Source of the DNA: Crotophaga sulcirostris
Lineage: Eukaryota > Chordata > Aves > Cuculiformes > Crotophagidae
DNA: 64,000 nucleotides
Assembly: GCA_013397455.1 (NCBI GenBank)
Contig: VYZB01000237.1
Coordinates: 631,794-695,793, forward strand
Reading direction: 5' to 3'
The notes beneath the pieces were generated by a model. It did no database searches. It was not told the DNA's origin and worked only from the letters and a program-made list of their open reading frames with translations. Shown here piece after piece: positions 40,360 to 49,960 of the stretch. The position numbers and the translations under genes are program-made. How positions within the stretch are numbered: the first letter of the stretch is position 1; each line of letters begins with the position of its first letter.

Positions 40360-41050
40360 ACATGATACTAGCCTGATCTATGACAAGGTGACCCACTCAG
40401 TAGATGAGAAGAAAACTGTGTTTGCTGTTTACCTAGGCTAGTAAAGCCTTTTACACCGTTTCCCAAAGCATTCTCCTGGAAAAACTGGCGGTTCATGGCT
40501 AGGGAATGCATACTTTTTGCTAGGTAAAAAACTGGCTAGATGACTGGGCCCAAAGAGTTGTGGTGAATGGAGTTAAATCCAGCTGGTCACAAGCAGTGTT
40601 GGAGCAGGTTCTATTTAATATCATCATTAATGATCTGATCAAGGGAATCGAGTGCACCCTCAATAAGTTTGCAGATTACACCAAGATGGGCAGAAGTGTT
40701 GATTTGCTTGGGGGATGGAAGGCTCCACCTGTACTCGGCGCTGATGAGGCTATGCATCGAATTCTGCTTGGGGCCCCTTACTAAAAGAATGACACTGAGG
40801 TGCTGGATCATGTCCAGAGAAAGGCAACAAAGCTGGTGAAGAGTCTGGTGCACAAGTCCTTTAAGGAGTAGCTGAGGGAACTGGGGTTGTTTAGCCTAGA
40901 GTACAACTTCCTGAAAGGAGGTTGTACTGAGCTGGATGTTGGTCTCTTCTCCCAAGTAACAAGTGACAGGACGAGAGAAAATGGCTTCAATTTACATCAG
41001 GGGAAGTTTAGACTAGTTATTAGGAAATAGTTCTGTGTGATTCTGTGTCA
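40360..41050 (+). mobile_element. CR1 LINE, internally deleted, plus strand (nested inside a minus-strand CR1)
   Basis: It begins CCTGATCTATGACAAGGTGA and runs through degraded CR1 reverse transcriptase: [45 protein letters not shown] and [15 protein letters not shown]. The catalytic FADD-type motif reads FADY, the PQGS block is missing, and a stop interrupts the YLDFSKAF block. At about 40729 it jumps to the far-downstream block (CTGTACTCGGCGCTGATGAG), so several hundred bases are deleted. It continues to [20 protein letters not shown], then skips to a TTCTGTGTGATTCTGTG tail. A dead element, antisense to IMMP2L. Confidence 0.93.
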
Positions 41051-41222
41051 TCAAGTGAGGTTTTTATCCAGTCAGGTCTTGAACAACTCTAAGGATGGAG
41101 ACCACAACTTCCCTGACAACTGCCCACACCCTAACTATCCTCACAAAAAAAAATTCTTCTTCTATTCAGTCCGAACATCTCCTGTTTCAAGTTATTCCCA
41201 TTGCACCACTATGCCTGGCTCC
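41051..41222 (-). mobile_element. CR1 LINE, minus strand (outer element, part 2)
   Basis: TTTTTATCCAGTCAGGTCTT, AACTCTAAGGATGGAGACCA and later TTTCAAGTTATTCCCATTGC are reverse-complement CR1 ORF2 C-terminus and 3' UTR. In CR1 order this segment follows the piece at 40277-40359, supporting a single outer copy split by the nested plus-strand element. Confidence 0.82.
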
Positions 41223-44200
41223 ACCTTCTTGGTAACCGGTGGGCGCCAGTGAGGAGAAGTGAACTGGTGACCATAACCCTTCTGGATATTTGCACTGCAG
41301 AGAAACTCACAATTTACCAATGGTGGGATAAAGCAGCAAAAGTAACAGGCACATAGGTGCTGGTTGTCAGCACAGTCCAGACAGGCCATGATAGTTCAAC
41401 AGTAATTTTTCCAGCTCCTCTCCCAAATTTCTGTTCTCCATCCTTGTAGTTTTCAATGAGAAAGACATAAAGTTCTTCTCTGCTCCTTTTCACTTAATTC
41501 TATAATATATATTAGCACACAATAGAATGATACTTTACACAGCTACAGATAATGCTGACAATAAGTGTCTGCAGATCTGGTTCCTGCATATTTTGGAGTA
41601 TACTTCACAATAACCATGGGCTGTATAACTACAGCAATTTATTGAAAGCCATGAGAAATGTTCCTCCAAGGTGCCTACAGAGCATTTAAAAAATTTACCC
41701 ACTGTTTATTACTTTGGCAGATTAAAATAGTCTTTGAACACTACTGAGACTCATTATGCACAGTGTTCACAGACATGCGATCTTAAAAGAGATGCTGCTT
41801 TTTGCATTTTAAAATGCTGCTTCTCTAATTAAACCAAGAAGAAAAGAAATAATAAAAAAACCCCTTCCTCCTTCCTGTAGATGCAGGTCTCATTTGTGTC
41901 TTGGTTCACATGCACACTAAGAGAGAGTAGCTGAGTACATATTGCAATTGCAATTGCATACTCAGTTTTTAGTTCTTTTGGGTTCAGTCTGAAGAATAAC
42001 TCTGTGAAAACTAGTGTTATTGATGTTCTCTCTTTTATTATCTCTTAGTGTTGTACAAATCAAGCCTCCTCACTTCAGCGGTAATACGATATGTTTCTTT
42101 CATTCTTTAAGTTAACACTGCAAACTCTACAATCTCAGAGAATCAGATTACATTGTCTTTTTTCCTTTAACATTAAGAGTTCCAGATGTCACTCTGGGTC
42201 TATATTGTAACTCCATTGTTTTCAGTGAATGTTGACAAATTAAACCACCTGAAATATCACAGAAATAGTATTGATGATACACATGATCTTTTAGCAGTCT
42301 TCCTGCTGCTGTCTGTACTCTTAAGAAGAAAATATGCCTTTAAAATGTTATGGATAGTAAAGGAATTAAGACCTTACACTATGGAGCAATGGGTAATTTT
42401 GTTATAATATAATATTAACACATGTGCTTTCCAATGTAGGAAAAGAAGAAAAAAAGTAAAAAATTAGTCTGGAAAACAATGTCTTTTCATTTCTTGCATT
42501 TTCATATTTTTTGCCTTAGTGAAAAATTATTTTATCCTGTATTTTATTAAAAGACAGCACAATTGTACATTTTTTCCTGAAATTCAATGTTCTGTTGTTA
42601 TTCTTTCTATCTCTTCATGCATCTTGCTTAATTACTGGGAAACCAAAATCTAATGCCAAGCACAAATTTTCCTCCATATGAAGAATGCCAAATTTTAGAA
42701 ATCCAGCTTTGTAGACCTTCATTCCTGGACCTAAAGACAAACAGAACCCTAGAAATTCATTATGGATACAGAAAATCCTCATCCTGGGTTTGTCAAATTG
42801 TTTTTATAGCTTAAAGACGTTGTACCAGTTTATGTTCCCAAAATTTGTATTTACTAAAATGAAATCCTGTCATGCAAAGACTCTGCATATGGAAATTGAA
42901 CCAAAATCAATGGGAACGCTGTTTATGAAACTTGCAAGGATATGATCAATGCTGAAGAGTCATGACATAGCAGCATAGCTGAAATCTAAAAAACTAGCAA
43001 AAGCTTTCATTGGCTTAAAAAAATCCCATCAGTACCTAACAATAAGTAGTGCAAAATAAACTGTGTAAATCCTATGAGATATGCATTCTGTGCACACCAA
43101 CACAAAATGAAAGTATTTTCAAAGCTAAAGACTTTTTCATCTAAAGGATGAAAAAGATGTATCCTTTGGATACATGAAGTGCAAAGGCAGAACAAAGTGA
43201 AGATTGCAATTAGTCAAAAGGAAAGATGTTCCAAAATTTGTGATTCTGAGGACAGTGCTGTGTCTCTGTAGAATACAAGCAGTTCTCATTTCTGTCTATC
43301 CCACTAACACTCTTGTCACTGTGGATCCCCACACTCACAGGTCTGTATTCACAACCCAAAGACAAAGATAAAGGAACAAGAGAACAGGATGCAGTCATAA
43401 ACATAGCCAGTATATTATGACCGACTCTGATTCCTAGTCTTTTGATGTCTTTTACTAATATCTCTTCTTCTACTCTAACTTTGAGACCTAGAAGGCAGTA
43501 CTTTACCACATCATGAGTACCTCAGAACAGTTACCAGTGGTCTTTGTGTGTACGTTGGGGTGGGGGTGTAAAAGGAACAAGAAGATTCTTACTACAGCAC
43601 TAGTAAATGTAAAATTATTTCTATGTGATTAAATGCAATTCCTGTCACGTGGCTGCCATGAAGATGTTACATATAGAGACATTCTTGTGCCTCAAAACTG
43701 GCATAGTCTGAATTTCTCCATAGGCTATCCTGCTTCTTAGAGCCAAGCAGGAATTTTTTGGTGTAATCTAACAGAATTTGCTATCAGGTAGTAGAGTCTG
43801 CATGAAGACAGCTCTTTTGCTGGGCAACCATTCTTGGTCCTCAGTAAAAACAAATAGCAGCCACAACTACCTAATGAAATTCATCTAGTTCAGTGATACT
43901 GGATGCCACCTACTCCCTGAGAGGGCGGCAGGGAAAAAAAAGCAAACACCTGCACAGAGTAGTGAACAGTTTGAAGCTGAAAGGGTTCTCCAACAAGTGG
44001 ACAGAATGACCAGATTTTGGGTATTTTTTAAGGCAATATGGGATCTTTGACTGGAAGAAATATAACTATCTGCATGAACTTGACAACGGGAGTACATGAA
44101 GTTATACTGTGATTGCTGCAGGTAATAGCTGCTGATGGGCTATCTATTATTCTCCACTCCTGTTCTGAACTCCTTTATATCTGTGGCAATAGTTTCTGAA

Positions 44201-45974
44201 AATAGTTAATGCTGGATCTTGTATTAAAATTGAAAAGTTACTGAAGCTTGGTTTAGACCTACAACCTAATAACATAATGATCTATCTCTGCATTATCATG
44301 GAAAGGATATTTCTTTATTCACATCTTCAGAGCACTTTTGCAAGATGCAACACTAAAACACAACATCATTTCCCTGAGCCATTTAGTTCTCAGAACACTG
44401 GCTCCTAAATGGCCTAGCAATACCCTTGGACAATACTTTTTAAAATTGCTCTTCCTAGGGGCTTACAATCATTCTTAAATGAGGTACAATATTAAGACGC
44501 AAACAATTAAATGAAAGAAAGAGAATCAACACACCAAGTTCCTGTAGAGTTGTGCAACTGTGACAGATAGAAGGAAAACAAATAAGTTCAGCAAGTTACT
44601 GAACAGACTTAATATAAAATTTTAGTAGTTTAATCCCAAATGTGGTTTACTTCGCATAAACCTTCATTTATTTGAGTTACTGAAAACATATGAAACTCAT
44701 CTGTGATAGATTACTATGGATTTTTGAATTTCCACTAATGCATTTAAGACAAATGAGTTTTAATAAGTTTAATTTCAAGTTATTCAAAATGTTTTATAAT
44801 ACCAACATTAATTTCTAACAAATTAGGTTATATTGACTTTTAAAAGCATGCCTTCACTGGAAGAATTATCATTTAAACAGTCCATTATAATGATTTCCTA
44901 CTTAAAGTTAATCCTCCTGTGAATCCATGAAAGACAAAACAAAACCTGATCTACGGGAGCTACAGTTTGCAATATGGTTTATATACAAGCTGACCTACAG
45001 ATTCATTCTCAAGGGCTAAATGGTGATTTTCAGTCTATTCTTTAAATTCTTTTGAGGAGGAAGTTCTACTAGCTTATCCAAATTAAATTATCTGTTATAG
45101 GTTTGTGGCACTTCTGGGGATCTACAAGATACTACCAAACTCATTTCACCTGGACTACCAACTAGACTTGAAATAAGAACAAAAAATTGAAATGCCAGAT
45201 GTTTTTATTCTAGGTGTTTGTAGCATTTTTCAATCCCTCAAAAGCATATTTGAAAAGGTGAAGTGCTATGTAGTCCATAATGACTGAGTAACTGAAAAAT
45301 ATAAAATAAAAGGTCAAAATGGACCCATTGTAGATCTCTTACCTACATTTCTTTTTAAAAAAAACAGAAGTCAGCCATTAGCATTTTCAAAATGTCACAA
45401 TTTTTTATCATTTTTAATGTTTTTAGAAATGAAGAATTAAAAAACAGTTGGTTTTTTTCTGCTGTGGAGTCAAAACCCCTGAACCGAAGTCAAAATATAA
45501 GGAAACTTTCTTATGGTACTAATGCTCTGCCTATTAAATCTTTCTTTGTCAGTAATTAACAAACAGTAAAATGCTAACTAACTTATTTTAATTGATAGCA
45601 TGGCAAAACACAGCATTCCTGTGACAGATAATCCCTAATCGTACACGAAATAGATCAAATAAAGATAATTCATTCATCTATGAACGCAGAACTACAGACT
45701 CATACACCACATTGTCTATTACCTGTCTCATGGAGCACTAAACAAAAATACTTTGCAACTCACAATTATTTACAAAGATGGGAAGATGGGAAGACTCACC
45801 ATTGAAAGTGTGTATGAATTAATTGTCTCATGACACAAAGCAAAATTAGCAACAAATAGACTTTGTACATTGCACTGACCTCCCAGATAAAATGTCCAAC
45901 ACAACTGTATAACCACGACCTCTCTGCAAAACCTTTGTACTCACAAACAGCTCCATAAGTCCTAGAACTCCACC
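41223..45974. other. Intronic sequence without a recognised gene or repeat
   Basis: AT-rich intron. (ATTGCA)3 lies at 41941-41957. A G-rich stretch TTGGGGTGGGGGTG occurs near 43555. ORFs of up to 99 codons (43210-43509, minus strand) have no motif or splice context. Confidence 0.5.
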
Positions 45975-46760
45975 ATATCACAGTATCACAGTATTACAAG
46001 GTTGGAAAGGACCTCCGAGATCATCGAGTCCAACCTATAACCCAACACTAACACCAACTCATCGTCTAAACCATGGCACTCAGTGCCTCATCCAATCTCC
46101 TCTTAAACACCTCCAGGGACAGCGACTCCACCACCTCCCCGGGCAGCGCATTCCAATGGCATATCACCCTTTCAGTGAAGAATTTCTCCCTAATATCAAG
46201 CCTAAACCTCCCCTGACGAAGCTTGAGTCCATGTCCTCTTGTTCTGTTACTGGTCACCTGAGAGAAGAGACCAATCCCTGCCTGACTACAACCTCCTTTT
46301 AGGAGGTTGTAAGGTCTCCCCTGAGCCTCTTCTTTTTCAGGCTAAACAACCTCAACTCCCTCAGTCGCTCCTCGTAGGGCTTGTGCTCTAAACCCTTCCC
46401 CATCTTCATTGCTCTCCTCTGGACACACTCCAGTATCCTGACGTCTTTCTCAAACTGAGGGGCCCAGAACTGCACACAGTACTCAAGGTGTGGTCTAGGC
46501 AGTGCCGAGTATAAGGGGATGATAACTTCTCTGGTCCTGCTGGCCACACTGTTTCTGATGCAGGCCACTTGGGCACACTGCTGGCTCATGTTGAGTTTCC
46601 TGTCTACCAGTACTCCCAAGTCCCTTTCTCCCTAACTACTCTCCAGCGACTCTGTCCCCAGTCTATAGCTATGCATGGGGTTATTGTGTCCAAAATGTAG
46701 CAGCCGGCATTTGGACTTATTAAACATCAAATATCTAACTGACAATTCCCACATTTCTGT
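45975..46760 (-). mobile_element. CR1 LINE, long 3' portion, relatively young
   Basis: The left edge ATATCACAGTATCACAGTAT is an ATACTGTGA-type tail (reverse complement). Reading inward on the minus strand come the ORF2 C-terminus ([33 protein letters not shown]), then a second open stretch with [50 protein letters not shown] and [13 protein letters not shown], the palm/thumb-downstream part of CR1 ORF2. A small deletion around 46300 separates the two frames. It is one of the best-preserved CR1 copies here, sense to IMMP2L and about 2.5 kb downstream of its exon in transcript direction. Confidence 0.95.
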
Positions 46761-49274
46761 ACCCTGGAACTGAAACAATAGCTTTTCAATGAGACTGGAT
46801 GTTTTCTCAGCAAAAATGAATTCTATTTGGCTAATGGAGCAGCAAAAGACTTACAGAAGTGGCTTTTTTAGCATACAGGCATATATACTCCCCTTCAAAG
46901 ACTTGATATCAGGAATGAGGATGTTTAGAGGTTCCTCTAAGGTCTGTATGCATTAGGTTTGCATTTCATTCATATCAAAAAGGGTCAGAACAATAGGATA
47001 GAGTCTCCTACTTTCAGAAACATTTTTGTACATGATCCATGTTACTTTCAATTTCATTCAGAGCACCACTGTAGCTAATCAGGAATAATTCAATATATAA
47101 AACCATATAGACATAAAATCCTAAGATAACAAAATCAGCTCTTGGCGCTTAGTAATAAAGACTGTCTTCAGATATCAAACAGGAGTCCAAAACTTCTATT
47201 TATGCCTTCTATACAAGCATTCAGCTACCAGTTGTCTGTTTCAGTCACAAATATCCTAGTCGCATACCTGCTTGCAGTATCATTACAAAAATAATACATA
47301 CTTTAGGAAAATCTTGCCAGCTTTGCTGTTTTATCTTATTATCTAAGTTTTTGCTTTATCCTAGTGTTACAAAAAGTGGGAACTATTACTTACATTTCCT
47401 ACACAAACAGAATTAAGAGATAATAATATGTTATAAAAACTTAACAAGTTGCAATAGTCTAATAATTTATTCTTTGGCTAAAGCCTAGTTTCTACAGTTA
47501 AAGCAAAACGCTTTGGGACAATTTTCATGTGTTCAAATAGAAAAAATACGCATCTGAATTATGTACATTAGTATTTCAATCAATAAATTAATATAACCTG
47601 CTTTACCAAAGACAAACGAGGATCTTCGTTCATTCTTCTGTACCCACAAGGAATTTGTAAACCTACAGGCTCATCAGTATTCTGTACACATTCTCACAGC
47701 TATTATGCCCCACACCTTTGTCCATTTGGCCAAAAACATCCACAGAAGTTAATGAGAAGTTCAGTGTCTTAAGGCATTTGAATGCACAGCATAATTAATT
47801 ACTACAGCTGGAAATTAAGTTAATAATGTTTTCTGCATTATCAAAAACTACATTGTTTCAAAAATTCAGACAAATGTTAATAACACAGAACAGTGAAAAG
47901 TAACACTTGAAATTGCCTTATATTGCAGTCTGGTTTTGACATTGTTATAGAAATGAATGAGGAACACTGAATCATGAACTAGTCTTATTACTTATATGAA
48001 TTACAGCATTAATCTCACGGAACACATCACGGAATAAGTACCTCCTTAAGGACATAGATCTGTAAAAGCCATCACACAGTAGCACACACTACTCCTATAG
48101 TTTTAGTTCTTTAAAGGGATAGCTAGTTTTAGCTGCAGATACCCATAGTTTTTGGATATCAAACTGTCTTTGTACTGTCTGTTATTTCAGATGTTTTTCT
48201 TCGACAGAAATGTCAGAATTTATTTTCATACTGATGATTTGGATTTTTTACAATGAAATCAAAATTATATCAATTGCAAGAGAAAAAAAAAAACAAAAAG
48301 CAAAACAAAACAGACATGTTCCCAAAAGCCCAGTGCTGCTGTTAACTAGGTCTCATTGAGACCAAACTCAAATCCTTGATTTGCATTGCAGTTGCCAAGT
48401 ACTTCTTAAGTATTCACTACACAAGAGCAAGAATCATTATCTAAATGAATTGAGTCTCAGTCTGCCATATTGTCTGAGAGCTCCCAGGGTCATTCATATC
48501 TTAGTGTGGGAAACTAGGGATTTGCCCTCCCAGATCTATGCCAATTCTATTCTGTACCTGGGAATTAAAACCCCAAAAAAACCAAAAAAACTAAACTCTT
48601 TCAAACGAGCATTTTCATAAAAATAATACTTTTCTCACAAAACCTTCTGATTTACATCTACCAGTCCCAGTAGGAAAGTGTATCTGTAAGAGTAAACCAA
48701 GTCTTGAAGTACTCTAGAGACTATGCTTACTCCAGTTTTTTTTTCTGATGGAATAATTTACTCCAGTTCAGTTCCACCATGTTCTCTGCAGATTTCTATA
48801 CACTGCAGTGAAGACAGTCACCCATTAGGAATTTTGTCTCAAGAAATAATAATAAAAAATGTTAACGCCTCCGAAAATCTGAAAAAAATAAGCCACCCAC
48901 TCCCCTAACCCCTGAAAAAGCCCTACTTTTATTTGCCAATCACAGTATTAAACAACAGCTGGACTCTCTAAATGAAAACTGACAGCCCCACAACCTCACT
49001 GAAAAAATGTTGTACAATTACCTGCCTTGATATGTGACAGAGATATTTTAAGAAACAAGCATTATTTGCACCCGTGTACCTTTCATGAGAGAGTGAGCAG
49101 TTTTATGTAGCATTTCTCCTCTCATTAAAAAGGAGACAGGTACAATGCTGACATCCTTGTTAAGAATAGATAGAAAGAAAATACTAGAAAGTTTTCGTTG
49201 TCTAGGATACTGATTTAAAATCCACTGAAAAGCCACACTACTCCTATAAAGACTCAGAAAATAAGACTTAAAAT
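46761..49274. other. IMMP2L: IMMP2L intron immediately downstream of the exon
   Basis: AT-rich intron between the 45975 CR1 copy and the donor site. No gene, repeat or additional exon was recognised. A short A-rich run with AAAAC units lies near 48285-48312, and another A-rich run near 48575-48595. Confidence 0.6.
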
Positions 49275-49280
49275 ACTTAC
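49275..49280 (-). promoter_or_regulatory. IMMP2L: 5' splice site (donor) of the IMMP2L exon
   Basis: Minus-strand sequence CAA|GTAAGT agrees with the U1 consensus CAG|GTAAGT at eight of nine positions, so this is a strong donor. It splits a Lys codon after its second base (phase 2), as expected where the IMMP2L protein continues in the next exon, beyond the low-coordinate end of the window. Confidence 0.88.
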
Positions 49281-49346
49281 TTGATAATGTCTCCTTCAAG
49301 AGCAATCACTCGTTTAATGATCTTCTGTTCAGGGTTTCTAGGAGAC
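49281..49346 (-). CDS. IMMP2L: IMMP2L internal coding exon (partial gene), mitochondrial inner membrane peptidase subunit 2
   Basis: On the minus strand a 66-nt exon reads, after one base completing an upstream codon, Ser-Pro-Arg then [16 protein letters not shown] and Ile-Ile, ending with two bases (AA) of a split Lys codon. This matches the central part of IMMP2L, a subunit of the inner-membrane protease that trims sorting signals from proteins facing the intermembrane space. In the S26 peptidase family the Lys of the KRV motif is the general base of the Ser-Lys dyad (residue 91 of the roughly 175-residue human protein, from memory); the catalytic Ser lies in an earlier exon outside this window. 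The flanks are CAG|exon|GTAAGT, both introns are phase 2, and the reading frame has no stop. No neighbouring exon was found, as expected for this gene's huge introns. A pseudogene is unlikely because both splice sites are intact. Confidence 0.93.
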
Positions 49347-49380
49347 CTGAGACAAGGGATAAGGTTACACAATCAGTAAT
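49347..49380 (-). promoter_or_regulatory. IMMP2L: 3' splice site (acceptor, pyrimidine tract and branch point) of the IMMP2L exon
   Basis: Read on the minus strand, the intron ends CCTTATCCCTTGTCTCAG, a pyrimidine-rich tract with a CAG acceptor. A CTGAT motif matching the yUnAy branch-point pattern puts the branch adenine at about 49373, 27 nt before the exon, inside the usual 18-40 nt range. The branch-point assignment is inference. Confidence 0.8.
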
Positions 49381-49845
49381 GTTCCCATTGTTTTAAGAGA
49401 ATGAAAAGAAATTCCACAAAGAGATAGACACAATCAAAGTCTTTAGGAGATTCCATGTTCTTCTTCATATAGCATCAATCATGATGTTCCACCCTGACGT
49501 GAAGCTACTGTAATCCTTCTCATTGTAAACCATCACTGAAAAGCAGGTGCTGAAATATGACCTGCTTACAAAACTCAAAAGAATTCACATACCTTTTATC
49601 ACGAAAAATACACTTCCCAACATTCAAATCAGAATGTCCCACTATCAATGAAGAGGATACCTTTGCAAACAGATTAATTTATTAAAACCTGAATTCCCCA
49701 TCTACCCTTAACATTATATTGTGTTTAAGCATTCATGTAATTTACTCACTTTGAGGAAAAAAAGTCTCTCATTCTATTAATATCCATCACTAATTAACAT
49801 TGCCTAGGGAATTGTGGAAGTTTGAAAAAAGTTGTAAATTTTGTA
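49381..49845. other. IMMP2L: IMMP2L intron immediately upstream of the exon
   Basis: AT-rich intron on the acceptor side of the exon (higher coordinates on this minus-strand gene). No gene or repeat was recognised. Confidence 0.6.
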
Positions 49846-49960
49846 AATTAGATTTGTAAATTAAATTTGTAAATTGTAAATTAAAATAAAAAAATACAAT
49901 ATTACAATAAAATTTGTAATTTGTTAATTAGATTTGTAAATTAAATTTGTAAATTGTAAA
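49846..49960 (+). repeat. AT-rich local duplication, TTTGTAAATTA-type units
   Basis: A 35-bp segment at 49846-49880 recurs exactly at 49926-49960, an 80-bp offset, and both copies are internally built from TTTGTAAATTA and TTTGTAAATTAAA units. Related GTTGTAAAT words flank the block on both sides. It looks like an AT-rich tandem duplication about 500 bp from the exon. Confidence 0.9.

Noticed and set aside
43210..43509. 99-codon minus-strand ORF as an exon
   Set aside because: No family similarity noticed and no convincing acceptor/donor pair around it.
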